Shown here: positions 9,186-17,983 of the stretch, one piece after another
Layout of the letters: each line of letters starts with the position of its first letter
How positions within the stretch are numbered: position 1 is the stretch's first letter
Source of the DNA: Lacinutrix algicola
Lineage (GTDB): Bacteria; Bacteroidota; Bacteroidia; Flavobacteriales; Flavobacteriaceae
Direction of reading: 5' to 3'
DNA length: 64,000 bases
NCBI RefSeq assembly: GCF_001418085.1
Contig: NZ_LIQH01000030.1
Location: forward strand, 1-64,000
Notes under the pieces: generated by a model
Seen by the model: the letters and a program-made list of their open reading frames with translations, nothing else
The model's database searches: none
What the model was told of the DNA's origin: nothing
Made by a program: the position numbers and the translations under genes

Positions 9186-11714
9186 TTAAAAAGGGTAGTT
9201 AATACCTATGTTATAGGTAGCATTTGAGAAGTTGTAATCATTAAACCAGCGATTGCTGTCACCATAAGATGGATCGTACGTTTTAAAGCCTATATCACCT
9301 CTTAGTATAAAGAAATTGAAGTCGTACCTAAGCCCAAAACCAGAGCCAATAGCAATGTCTTTTATTGAATCAATAGAAGTAAATGTAGCTTCGTCTTCTT
9401 TAACATCGTCAAGTACATTCCATATATTTCCTGCATCTATAAAAATTGCTCCGTTAAGAGCTCCAAAAAGATTAAAACGGTTTTCTGCACTTAAAGCAAT
9501 TTTCATATTTGCTTCGTTAAATTCATTTACAGATTGTGTACTTCCTGGTCCTAAATTGTATGCAGACCAAGCACGGTTATCATTAGCTCCACCACCAAAG
9601 AAACTTTTAGAAAAAGGAATATTAGTAGAATTACCATAAGGAATAGCAATTCCAAAAAAGGTACGAATTGCTATAATATTTTTACTTCCTAAATCCCAAT
9701 ACTTAACATAGTCTAATTCTGTTTTTACATATTGAGAAAATGCAACATTAAACATTTCGTATTTGTCATTGTTGTTTTTTTGAAGACCTAAAATATTTGA
9801 AGCAGCAGAAAAAACATTTCCAGCAAGTTCTAATTTTAATCTAAAAATAGAAAATTGATTGTCGTATAGATTGTCTCGTCCATCTTTAGTAAAACTAAAG
9901 TTTGTAGCGAGTATAAGGTTGTCTTCTGTTAATCTTTCTTTTCTTTCGTTTATAGAATTAACCGTTTGTAAGTTGTCTGAACTTACACTATTTGTTCCGT
10001 TAATGGTATTTTCTATAAATAGCTCAGCTTCTTCTGGAAACGATAATTGCTCACCAGCATTAATGTAACCCGAGTTTACGGCAATTGCATTTAGTGTATT
10101 AAAAGAACTTTCGTAAACATTAAAATAGTTATCAGTGTTTAAGTTTTTTACAAACTGAATATTAAACATATCTAAACTATTTGTTACTTTACTATTAGGA
10201 AACCACCTGTAATTAAAAGCTCCTGTTGCTGTTTGTTTATCTAATCCTACATTTGTTTGGCTAGTTGCAGCTAAACTAATATTTGTTGAGGGAAACATAG
10301 AACTTGGTATTATTTTAGAGGTGTTAAAAGGAGAAAATAAACGTGGTATTGTTAATTTTAAATTTGCACCAATCTCATTAATATCAAAAAATGGATCACC
10401 TTCATCTGAGCCATCTTTAGAAGCACCAATAGAGGCAATTCCAGAAAGTTCAAGCGTTTCTGCTCCTTTAAACACATTACGCATTAACACACTTGGATTT
10501 AAAGAAAAACCAATAGTTTGTATGTTACTTTGGGAGGCTTCTGCTCTAAAATCTAAACCAAATTTCTTTAGAGGTGTTAAATAAACATTAGCGGTTAATG
10601 TAGTATCCGCGTCGTTTACCACATAATCTATTTTTGGGTATTTAAAAGTTTTTAAATTACTAATTCGTCTTGATGTAAGTGGTTTGTTTTTATCTCGAAA
10701 AAGAGTATTTGGTTTAATAAAAACAGCATCTGTTAGCATTTTAGAATTATAACGTAATTTTTCTTTACTGTATATATTAAAGCCATTATACAATGTAGAA
10801 TCTGTAATTGGTTTGTCTTTGTTTTCGAAAGCACTATTGGTATATATATTTACATCTTTTACTTTGTAAATTTTAAAAGGTTCGTAGCGCGTAGTGTCTT
10901 CTTGTCTAATTGGTTTTTCGGTAATATATAATTCTACATTAACTTTTTTTGTTTTACCCATACTATCCATTTTAAACAAGACATTGTCTTGAGAAAAATG
11001 ATAAACACCAGAATTTCTTAATGTTTCAGTTATACGATCGCGCTCATCGATAAAATTATTGGTGCGATATTGCATGTTCGGTTTAATTAAAGACTTATTT
11101 AACGTGCTTTGGTATAATGAATCTATAACCGGAGTAGTAATATTTGTAGTTAAAGAGTCTACTAAATAGGGTTTTCCAGTATTAATATTATAAGTAACAA
11201 CAGCTCTTTGGTTATCGTTTCTTGTAGTTTCATAATCTGCTTTAACCTCAAACCAACCATTATTGTAATAATAATTCTCTAGTCTTTTAATTGTTTTTTC
11301 AGAAAGTGTATCGTTTACTATAACAGGAGCTTCTCCAGTTTTTTTAAGCCATTTATTAATACCTAACTTCATTTTCTGACCTTGATCAAACTGCTTTTTA
11401 GATAAAAATTTAATTTGTCTTTTGGTACGTTTTGGGTTGTTTGCAATTTTAGCTTTTAAAATAGAATCTAAATTAGGTCGTGCCCAATTATATAAATAAA
11501 GCCGAGTTTTAAAGTTAATATAAGGAATGCTACTATTTGGTTTCTGATATATAAGATTGGTAACAGACTCACTTTCTTCTGTACTATCATTAACCTTAAT
11601 TGTTGTTTTAGTTAATAAGTGGGCGTTTTTAGGTACGCGTCTAACAGAGTTACATGCGGTTAGAAAACCAAAAATTAAAATAATAAGTAGTATTTTTGAA
11701 TCTTGTATTTTCAA
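9186..11714 (-). CDS. tamL: Omp85-superfamily outer membrane lipoprotein, TamL type
   Basis: An 842-residue outer membrane protein with a lipoprotein signal peptide (lipobox LTAC, Cys21), a series of POTRA-like repeats (about 50-400, e.g. the segment starting GKPYLVDSLT) and a C-terminal 16-strand Omp85 barrel (about 410-842) ending NIGINYPF. The L6-loop region is represented near FGGGANDNRAWSAYNLGPG. A lipid-anchored TamA relative is the TamL protein described in Bacteroidetes, where it is needed for outer membrane homeostasis; a BamA paralogue is the less likely alternative. The frame begins with TTG directly after an in-frame TAG, so TTG is the only likely start. It is divergent from an RNA methyltransferase gene. 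Confidence 0.82.
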   Translation of the reverse strand: MKIQDSKILLIILIFGFLTACNSVRRVPKNAHLLTKTTIKVNDSTEESESVTNLIYQKPNSSIPYINFKTRLYLYNWARPNLDSILKAKIANNPKRTKRQIKFLSKKQFDQGQKMKLGINKWLKKTGEAPVIVNDTLSEKTIKRLENYYYNNGWFEVKADYETTRNDNQRAVVTYNINTGKPYLVDSLTTNITTPVIDSLYQSTLNKSLIKPNMQYRTNNFIDERDRITETLRNSGVYHFSQDNVLFKMDSMGKTKKVNVELYITEKPIRQEDTTRYEPFKIYKVKDVNIYTNSAFENKDKPITDSTLYNGFNIYSKEKLRYNSKMLTDAVFIKPNTLFRDKNKPLTSRRISNLKTFKYPKIDYVVNDADTTLTANVYLTPLKKFGLDFRAEASQSNIQTIGFSLNPSVLMRNVFKGAETLELSGIASIGASKDGSDEGDPFFDINEIGANLKLTIPRLFSPFNTSKIIPSSMFPSTNISLAATSQTNVGLDKQTATGAFNYRWFPNSKVTNSLDMFNIQFVKNLNTDNYFNVYESSFNTLNAIAVNSGYINAGEQLSFPEEAELFIENTINGTNSVSSDNLQTVNSINERKERLTEDNLILATNFSFTKDGRDNLYDNQFSIFRLKLELAGNVFSAASNILGLQKNNNDKYEMFNVAFSQYVKTELDYVKYWDLGSKNIIAIRTFFGIAIPYGNSTNIPFSKSFFGGGANDNRAWSAYNLGPGSTQSVNEFNEANMKIALSAENRFNLFGALNGAIFIDAGNIWNVLDDVKEDEATFTSIDSIKDIAIGSGFGLRYDFNFFILRGDIGFKTYDPSYGDSNRWFNDYNFSNATYNIGINYPF

Positions 11715-11776
11715 CTAAACGGTCTTTAAAAGGATTTGTTTCAACTCTAAACTTTTAATTTGAATCACTTAAGATT

Positions 11777-11784
11777 CAAAAATA
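11777..11784 (-). promoter_or_regulatory. tamL promoter -7 element
   Basis: TATTTTTG on the minus strand matches TAnnTTTG and would give a leader of about 55 bases. No clear -33 element. Confidence 0.4.
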
Positions 11785-11794
11785 CATTTTTTAA

Positions 11795-12514
11795 ATGCTA
11801 TCAAAAAGCCAAATAAAACTAATAACACGTCTTAAGCAAAAAAAATACAGAATCGCTGATGGTTTTTTTGTAGCTGAAGGAATAAAAGTAATTAAAGAAC
11901 TTCTAGAATCTTCATTAGAGTTACATTATTTATTTACAACAGAGCCTTTCAAAAGTCATACCGAAAGTGAAACATTAATAACAGAAAACGAATTAAAGAA
12001 AATTAGTTTTCTAACGACTCCAAATAAAGCACTTGCAGTTTTTAAAATTCCAGAACAAAAAAACATTGAGACTCAAGGCTTAATTGTTGCTTTAGATAGT
12101 GTTCGTGATCCTGGAAATTTGGGTACTATTATAAGATTATGCGATTGGTTTGGCATAAAAGAATTAGTATGTAGTAAAGAGACGGTAGATTGTTATAATC
12201 CTAAAGTTGTACAGGCTACAATGGGATCTATAACAAGAGTAAATATTAGTTATTTAGATTTAAATACTTTTTTAGCTGAAGCTGAAACACCCATTTTTGG
12301 AGCTTTTATGGATGGTGAAAATGTTTACAAAAGCAAATTACCAAAAGAAGGTATTATAATTATGGGTAATGAAGCAAATGGCATTTCTGAAGCTATGGAA
12401 AAACAAGTGACAGATCGAATTGCTATTCCTCGTTTTGGTGATTTACAAGCTACCGAAAGTTTAAATGTTGCTACAGCAACTGCAATATTGCTGAGTGAGT
12501 TTAAAAGGAGTTAA
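11795..12514 (+). CDS. TrmH/SpoU-family RNA 2'-O-ribose methyltransferase
   Basis: A 239-residue SPOUT-class enzyme that transfers methyl from SAM to a ribose 2'-OH of rRNA or tRNA. The N-terminal substrate-binding domain (1-90) begins with the typical segment SQIKLITRLKQKKYR. The three knot motifs are clear: motif 1 ALDSVRDPGNLGTIIR (about 105-120), motif 2 IIMGNEANGIS (about 188-198) and motif 3 IPRFGDLQATESLNVATATAI (about 212-232, with the Ser-Leu-Asn-Val knot). Its substrate cannot be told; 23S rRNA (RlmB-like) is most common for this length. Confidence 0.92.
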   Translation: MLSKSQIKLITRLKQKKYRIADGFFVAEGIKVIKELLESSLELHYLFTTEPFKSHTESETLITENELKKISFLTTPNKALAVFKIPEQKNIETQGLIVALDSVRDPGNLGTIIRLCDWFGIKELVCSKETVDCYNPKVVQATMGSITRVNISYLDLNTFLAEAETPIFGAFMDGENVYKSKLPKEGIIIMGNEANGISEAMEKQVTDRIAIPRFGDLQATESLNVATATAILLSEFKRS

Positions 12515-12550
12515 ATTAAAACTATTTTAAGTTTCTCACTCTTGTATGTC

Positions 12551-12570
12551 ATTTCTGCGAAGGCAGAAAT
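12551..12570. repeat. REP-like palindrome, variant stem
   Basis: ATTTCTGC-GAAG-GCAGAAAT. It differs from the window's usual ATTCCTGC-GAAG-GCAGGAAT by a C-to-T change in the left arm and the matching G-to-A change in the right arm, so pairing is kept. It is preceded by TGTC, as other copies are. Confidence 0.75.
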
Positions 12571-12673
12571 CCATTTTTTATAATTGAAAAACATGAAGGA
12601 ATTACCACACATTTTTTCGAATGAAAAATGTTAGCAAAGACGAAACATTGAAACCTACGACTGATAATTAATT

Positions 12674-13396
12674 TTATCTAAATGTAAAATTAATAAAAAC
12701 ACCACGCGTTTTCATAGAATTTATATTACCTGTCCACGGACTATTAGGATCTTCATCTCTAACGAGCTCATCGTTTATAGCAAAAACACCGCGAATAGAA
12801 GGTGTAAATTTAAACCATTGTAAATAAAAATCTATACCAAAACCAATATCGTAAAACTGTGTGCTTTTAGTGGTTCTAAATTCTCCTCCACTATTATCTT
12901 CAGGATTTTTTTCGTTACTCGATAAATTTAGAGACGTTGCAATACCAAAAGTAATAAAAGGCTTAAAGTTATTATGACGCTTAGTAGAAAGCCTCATTAA
13001 TAAAGGAATGTATATGTAAGTAGATTTTACTTCACGTAAAAAATCAGACTTATTTAAATCGTCTGCAGGAATACCATCAAAATAATTTTCAGGATAATTT
13101 AAAGTTCTTGCAGCAATAACCAAGCCTGGTTCAAGTCTGAAATTAATAAAATCGTTTACACGAATATCTCCAACTAAACCAACGTTAAAACCAAACGTTT
13201 TTACAGATTCTATATCACCTTTATTATCGTTATAATCAATTTTGTAATCGAGATTATTTGTACCAAAGTAATATCCCCAACTTAGGGATTGCTTATCCAT
13301 ACTTTGGTTGTTTTGTACTTTTTCTTTAGTAAACAACTGTGCGGAACACACAGTGGTTGCTGTAATACATATAAATAGGGCAATTAGTTTCCTCAT
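12674..13396 (-). CDS. porT: Type IX secretion system outer membrane protein PorT
   Basis: A 240-residue outer membrane beta-barrel protein with a signal peptide (cleavage near Cys-Ser-Ala-Gln). ATG at 13394-13396 is chosen because MRKLIALFICI begins the signal peptide; the longer frame runs into ubiE. The barrel strands carry the motifs EPGLVIAARTLNYPE, YIYIPLLMRLSTKRHNN and FYDIGFGIDFYLQWFKFTPSIR (from about 195), matching PorT/OmpW-like barrels of Bacteroidetes. PorT is required for type IX secretion of surface enzymes and gliding adhesins. It lies one base after ubiE in the same transcript, an order I recognise from other flavobacteria. Confidence 0.88.
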   Translation of the reverse strand: MRKLIALFICITATTVCSAQLFTKEKVQNNQSMDKQSLSWGYYFGTNNLDYKIDYNDNKGDIESVKTFGFNVGLVGDIRVNDFINFRLEPGLVIAARTLNYPENYFDGIPADDLNKSDFLREVKSTYIYIPLLMRLSTKRHNNFKPFITFGIATSLNLSSNEKNPEDNSGGEFRTTKSTQFYDIGFGIDFYLQWFKFTPSIRGVFAINDELVRDEDPNSPWTGNINSMKTRGVFINFTFR

Positions 13397-13397
13397 G

Positions 13398-14126
13398 TTA
13401 TTGTTTTGATGCTGTATAAATTGTGGCCACTCCAAAAGTTTGTGGTAAATCTTTCACATTTATAAACCCAATATTTCTTAAAATATTGTTTAGAGCTTCT
13501 CCATAAGGAAAAACCGATGCACTATCACTTAAATATTTGTACGCTGTTTTGTCTTTAGAAAATAATCTCCCAACAGTTGGTAATACCACTTTAGAATGAA
13601 ATTTATAACCTTGTTTAAAAGGAAATTTTGTTGGTACAGAAGTTTCAAGAATAACAAAAGTGCCACCAGGTTTTAAAACACGTAAAATATCTTTTAAACC
13701 TTTTTCTAATGTTTCAAAGTTTCTAACACCAAAAGCTACAGTAATAGCATCGAAAGTATTATCATCAAACGGCATGTTTTCGCTGTCTCCAATAATCATT
13801 TCAATTTTATGATTAAGATTTTTAGTTGCAATTTTTGTTTTTCCAACTTCAAGCATACCGCTACTAATGTCTAATCCAACAATTTTTGTAGCACTAGTTT
13901 CTGCAAGATTAATAGCTAGGTCTCCTGTTCCTGTAGCAATATCTAAAACACTTTCTGGATTTGTAGCTTTAACAATTTCGACTACTTTCTTTCTCCATTT
14001 AATATCTATTCCAAATGAGATTACACGATTTAAACCATCGTACTCTCCAGAAATAGTATCGAACATTTTTGTAACCTGTTCTTTTTTGCCAAGACTACTG
14101 TCTTTATAGGGATTTACTTTTTTCAA
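13398..14126 (-). CDS. ubiE: Demethylmenaquinone methyltransferase (UbiE/MenG)
   Basis: A 242-residue class I SAM-dependent C-methyltransferase that makes menaquinone from demethylmenaquinone. Motif I is VLDIATGTGDLAINLA, followed by GLDISSGMLEVGK, the family signature MPFDDNTFDAITVAFGVRNF and the post-I region RVLKPGGTFVILE. The C-terminus has the typical FPYGEALNNILRNIGF. The frame starts with TTG (or ATT) since an in-frame stop lies just upstream; the next ATG at residue 21 would remove the conserved PYKDS segment. Menaquinone is the flavobacterial respiratory quinone. Confidence 0.95.
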   Translation of the reverse strand: MKKVNPYKDSSLGKKEQVTKMFDTISGEYDGLNRVISFGIDIKWRKKVVEIVKATNPESVLDIATGTGDLAINLAETSATKIVGLDISSGMLEVGKTKIATKNLNHKIEMIIGDSENMPFDDNTFDAITVAFGVRNFETLEKGLKDILRVLKPGGTFVILETSVPTKFPFKQGYKFHSKVVLPTVGRLFSKDKTAYKYLSDSASVFPYGEALNNILRNIGFINVKDLPQTFGVATIYTASKQ

Positions 14127-14139
14127 AATAGTTTTTTTT

Positions 14140-14147
14140 CAAAGATA
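14140..14147 (-). promoter_or_regulatory. ubiE-porT promoter -7 element
   Basis: TATCTTTG on the minus strand matches TAnnTTTG and would give a very short leader (about 10 bases) before the TTG start at 14126. No -33 TTG at the expected distance. Confidence 0.4.
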
Positions 14148-14191
14148 ATACATTGTATATGCTTTAAGAAACATGAAAACAATTAATTAAT

Positions 14192-14199
14192 TACCTTTG
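14192..14199 (+). promoter_or_regulatory. trkA promoter -7 element
   Basis: TACCTTTG matches TAnnTTTG, about 25 bases before the trkA ATG. No clear -33 TTG. Confidence 0.45.
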
Positions 14200-14224
14200 C
14201 TATTCCTTTCATATAAAATAAAGA

Positions 14225-15574
14225 ATGAAAATAATTATTGCTGGAGCTGGTGAAGTAGGATTTCATTTAGCAAAATTATTGTCCTACGAATCTCAAGAAA
14301 TCACGTTAATAGACACTGATAAAGCGAGTCTATCGTACGCAGACAATCATTTAGATATAAAAGTTTTAAAAGGAGACGCGACTTCTATTGCCATATTAAA
14401 AGAGGCAAGAGTGGAAGGGAGTGACCTTGTTATTGCAGTTACTGCATCTGAAACTACAAACATTACGGTTTGCGTTTTGGCCAAACAATTAGGCTCTAAG
14501 CGTACTATTGCACGTATTTCTAATACCGAATTTATTACACATAAAGAGGAGGTTGGTTTTACGCGTTTGGGTATCGACGAACTTATTTCGCCTGAGGCAC
14601 TTGCTGCTTCGGAGATTCAGTTGCTGTTAAACCAATCTGCTTTTAATGAAAGTTACGAGTTTGAAGGAGGAGCACTAACAATGGTAAGTTTAAACTTATC
14701 TAAAACAGCATCTTTTGTAGGTAAATCTGTAAAAGAAGCTGCTCAATATTTTCCAGAAATTCACTTTGTGCCTATTGCAATTCAACGTTTTGGGACTCAA
14801 TATACTACTATTCCAAGAGGAGATACTCAATTTCAAGTAGGAGATACGGTTGTGTTTATCACTTGTGCAGGAGGAGGAGAAGAATTGTGTAGGATGACTG
14901 GTAAAGCTAATACAGCAATTAAGGATGTTATGATTCTTGGTGGTAGTAAAATTGGTTATAAAACAGCTCGAGATTTAAGCTCAAAACGATTTAATATCAA
15001 GCTAATTGAAAGTAATAGAGATGTTGCTTTTGATCTTGCAGATGAGCTTGAAAAAATATTAGTTATTAATGGAGATGGAAGGAATGTTGAATTACTAGAA
15101 GAAGAAAATATAAGCGATATGGATGCTTTTATTTCTGTTACTGGTAATTCTGAAACTAACATAATGTCTTGCCTTGTTGCTAAATCTAAAGGCGTAAAAA
15201 AGACAATTGCTTTAGTAGAAAATATGGATTATTTTGAGTTATCTCAATCTATAGGTATCGATACTTTAGTAAATAAAAAGTTACTTGCTGCAAACAATAT
15301 ATTTAGATACATCCGTAAAGGAGAGGTTGTTGCTATGACTAAGCTTAACAACATGAATGCCGAGTTGTTAGAGTTTAGAGTGAAGAGCGATTCTAAAATA
15401 TGTAATCAACAAATTAAAACTATTGCATTTCCACGTTCCGCTATTATAGGAGGTGTTATTAGAGATGGTAAAGGTTTAATTGCTTTAGGAGATTTTATTG
15501 TTGAAGAAGGTGATTATATTGTAGTTTGTTGTTTACCGAAGTCTATTAAAGAAGTCGAAAAATTATTTTTATAA
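14225..15574 (+). CDS. trkA: Trk system potassium transporter, NAD-binding peripheral subunit TrkA
   Basis: A 449-residue cytosolic regulator of the TrkH potassium channel. It holds two RCK units in tandem: RCK_N 1-120 with the nucleotide-binding loop GAGEVG (7-12) and acidic strand end LIDTD, RCK_C about 140-220, a second RCK_N from about 233 (MILGGSKIGYKTAR, strand end LIESN) and a second RCK_C about 370-449. The duplicated arrangement is that of E. coli TrkA. The trkH gene starts seven bases downstream, so the two are co-transcribed. Confidence 0.96.
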   Translation: MKIIIAGAGEVGFHLAKLLSYESQEITLIDTDKASLSYADNHLDIKVLKGDATSIAILKEARVEGSDLVIAVTASETTNITVCVLAKQLGSKRTIARISNTEFITHKEEVGFTRLGIDELISPEALAASEIQLLLNQSAFNESYEFEGGALTMVSLNLSKTASFVGKSVKEAAQYFPEIHFVPIAIQRFGTQYTTIPRGDTQFQVGDTVVFITCAGGGEELCRMTGKANTAIKDVMILGGSKIGYKTARDLSSKRFNIKLIESNRDVAFDLADELEKILVINGDGRNVELLEEENISDMDAFISVTGNSETNIMSCLVAKSKGVKKTIALVENMDYFELSQSIGIDTLVNKKLLAANNIFRYIRKGEVVAMTKLNNMNAELLEFRVKSDSKICNQQIKTIAFPRSAIIGGVIRDGKGLIALGDFIVEEGDYIVVCCLPKSIKEVEKLFL

Positions 15575-15580
15575 TTTATT

Positions 15581-17086
15581 ATGTACAAAAGGATAAAGCT
15601 TAACTATAAAATTATTTTTCATTTTTTCGGATTATTGTTCCTTTTTAATGGAGGTTTCATGCTTTTGTCGACTTTAGTAAGTTTAATCTATAAGGATGGC
15701 GTTACTTTAAAGTTGTTTTTATCTGGATTAATTACTGTTCTTATTGGTGTTTCTGCTATGTTTTATACTAGGAACCATAAAAAAGTAATGAATAAACGAG
15801 AAGGTTACATTGTTGTAGCTTTTGGGTGGATAGTAATGACTTTGTCTGGGTCCTTACCATATGTTTTTACAGAAGCGATACCAAATTTTACAGATGCCTT
15901 TTTCGAAACGATGTCTGGTTATACAACCACAGGAGCTACTATTTTAAATGATATTGAAGTTGTTCCAGAAGGTATATTGTTTTGGAGAAGTTTAACCCAT
16001 TGGATTGGTGGAATGGGTATTATTGTACTCGCTGTAGCTATTTTGCCATTATTAGGAATTGGTGGTATGCAGCTTTTTGCAGCTGAAGCACCTGGACCAA
16101 GTGCAGATAAGTTGCATCCAAGAATTACAGATACAGCTAAGCGTTTATGGTTAATATACTTTGGGTATACAGCTGCCGAAACAATACTGCTAAAAGTAGC
16201 AGGAATGTCTTTTTTCGATGCTATTAATCATTCAATGACTACATTGTCTACTGGTGGTTTTTCTACAAAAAATGCTAGTGTTGCTTATTGGAATGATAAA
16301 CCTTTAATACAGTACATAATTATTGTATTCATGTTTTTAGCAGGTACAAACTTTGTATTAAGCTACTTTGCGTTTAAAGGAAAGATATCTAAAGTTTATA
16401 AAGACGAAGAGTTTAAACTCTATTTTAAGTTTATTGCTATTTTTACTCTTGTAGCGGCTGTTATTATCTATTTTAATGCTGATATGAGTATTTCCACAAT
16501 AGAACATCCACAAGTTTGGGGAGCAGCAGAGAGTGCCTTTAGACACAGTTTATTTCAAGTATTAACGATAATTACAACTACAGGTTTTATATCTGCGGAT
16601 TATACGCTTTGGACACCTTTTCTAACCATATTTTTCTTCGGAATGATGTTTCTTGGTGGCTCTGCCGGAAGTACATCTGGAGGAATAAAAGTGGTGCGAC
16701 ATTTAATTACCATAAAAAATGGTTTTTATGAATTTAAACGAGCTTTACATCCTAACGCCATATTGCCAGTACGTTATAATAAAAGGTCGGTTTCTGGAGA
16801 TATTGTATTTAATATCCTTGGATTTTTTATCCTTTACCTTTTGGCATTTATTGCCGGTACATTAGGCTTCTCGATGATGGAAATAGACTTTGAATCTTCT
16901 ATTGGTTTAGCGGCTTCAAGTCTTGGTAATGTTGGTCCTGCGTTGGGCGATTTTGGACCTGTTAATAATTATGATGGTTTGCCAGCTGTTGGTAAATGGT
17001 GGGCATCTTTTTTAATGTTAATTGGTAGATTAGAGTTGTTTACGGTATTAATTTTATTAACGCCTTTCTTTTGGAGAAATAGGTAG
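15581..17086 (+). CDS. trkH: Potassium uptake channel protein TrkH
   Basis: A 501-residue inner membrane protein of the SKT superfamily that forms the K+ pore of the Trk system. Four membrane-pore-membrane units are recognisable through their filter loops: GYTTTGATI, TLSTGGFST, TTTGFIS and SLGNVGP; the conserved glycines needed for K+ selectivity are there. The third-unit region GGSAGSTSGGIKV holds the intramembrane gate loop. It is co-transcribed with trkA. Confidence 0.96.
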   Translation: MYKRIKLNYKIIFHFFGLLFLFNGGFMLLSTLVSLIYKDGVTLKLFLSGLITVLIGVSAMFYTRNHKKVMNKREGYIVVAFGWIVMTLSGSLPYVFTEAIPNFTDAFFETMSGYTTTGATILNDIEVVPEGILFWRSLTHWIGGMGIIVLAVAILPLLGIGGMQLFAAEAPGPSADKLHPRITDTAKRLWLIYFGYTAAETILLKVAGMSFFDAINHSMTTLSTGGFSTKNASVAYWNDKPLIQYIIIVFMFLAGTNFVLSYFAFKGKISKVYKDEEFKLYFKFIAIFTLVAAVIIYFNADMSISTIEHPQVWGAAESAFRHSLFQVLTIITTTGFISADYTLWTPFLTIFFFGMMFLGGSAGSTSGGIKVVRHLITIKNGFYEFKRALHPNAILPVRYNKRSVSGDIVFNILGFFILYLLAFIAGTLGFSMMEIDFESSIGLAASSLGNVGPALGDFGPVNNYDGLPAVGKWWASFLMLIGRLELFTVLILLTPFFWRNR

Positions 17087-17190
17087 TTGCGTTCTCTTTT
17101 TTAGTTTTTTGTGTTGATAAGAAGATGTTTGTTTGTAACATTTTTGATTGTGCTTCGTCGTAATTATATAACCACAACACATCAATCATC

Positions 17191-17445
17191 ATGGAATCAA
17201 TTACAATTACTTCTAATTTAGTTTCAAACTCAAATGTTCAAACATCTAAAGTTAACAGCTATTTAGGCTTGTTAAATTCGAATTATAAAAACATTGTAAA
17301 AGCTAATTTTAAAAATTTTAAATCGTCTTCTTTGTATAGTATAAAACAACGTGTTAAGAGTAATCAATTTCAAACGTGCTGTTTTGTTGAGACTAGTTTA
17401 AAAGTCTTGATTTTCTTTGTAGCAACTGTTATTGCTTTTATATAG
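17191..17445 (+). CDS. Small predicted tail-anchored membrane protein, unknown function
   Basis: An 84-residue protein not recognised as a member of any family. It is Ser/Asn/Lys-rich, with a single hydrophobic segment at the very C-terminus (about 68-84, SLKVLIFFVATVIAFI) and two adjacent cysteines (CC at 62-63). It lies 104 bases after trkH. The ATG and codon use fit a real gene, but no homologue is known to me. It could be a tail-anchored protein or a spurious frame. Confidence 0.45.
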   Translation: MESITITSNLVSNSNVQTSKVNSYLGLLNSNYKNIVKANFKNFKSSSLYSIKQRVKSNQFQTCCFVETSLKVLIFFVATVIAFI

Positions 17446-17659
17446 GTTTTTTTAAACTAAATATTTAATATTTTTATTCAAAACTGTAACTATTTTACAA
17501 AAAGTGTTACTTATAGTTAAAGCAGCTTTCCTTTTAGTAGATGTGTTTTATTTCTGCTAAAATCAATAGATATTCAGAATTTGCAAGTTCTGCGTTAATA
17601 TATCTATTCATTTCACTTATTGTTTAATACCGGAATTTTCGGAATAATACTTAGAACTT

Positions 17660-17929
17660 ATGGGAGGAGGAGGATCTATGGCAGCAGCAAATCAATCTTT
17701 AAATGCTAATAGAAAATTAGTAGGTAAGCGTAAAGAGAGCAGATTTAGCTTTGTGCATACTAGTAAAGAGAAAACAGAATATAATTTACCGAAATCTACA
17801 CCAGAAAAGTTAAAACGCATTCAGGAGAGAATTGCACACGAAAATAAATTAAGAAAGCAAAAACGTTTAGTACTAATAGGCTTGTTTGTACTAATATTAA
17901 TTATAGCTTTTGTATATATTATGTTATAA
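17660..17929 (+). CDS. Small conserved flavobacterial membrane protein, unknown function
   Basis: An 89-residue protein starting MGGGGSMAAANQS, with a basic, helical middle (about 45-68, rich in Lys/Arg/Glu) and one C-terminal membrane segment (about 69-87, LVLIGLFVLILIIAFVYI). I recall similar short proteins annotated as hypothetical in many Flavobacteriaceae. The charge pattern predicts a cytosolic N-terminus and a tail anchor in the inner membrane. No function can be given. It ends at a bidirectional terminator. Confidence 0.75.
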   Translation: MGGGGSMAAANQSLNANRKLVGKRKESRFSFVHTSKEKTEYNLPKSTPEKLKRIQERIAHENKLRKQKRLVLIGLFVLILIIAFVYIML

Positions 17930-17962
17930 AAAAAGCCTCTGAATAATTTCAGAGGCTTTTTA
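17930..17962. terminator. Bidirectional terminator
   Basis: AAAAAGCCTCTGAA pairs with TTTCAGAGGCTTTTT across a short loop, with A and T tails on both sides. It serves the small membrane protein gene (+) and the aminotransferase gene (-). Confidence 0.85.
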
Positions 17963-17983
17963 ATATTTTATAATTAATGTGAC

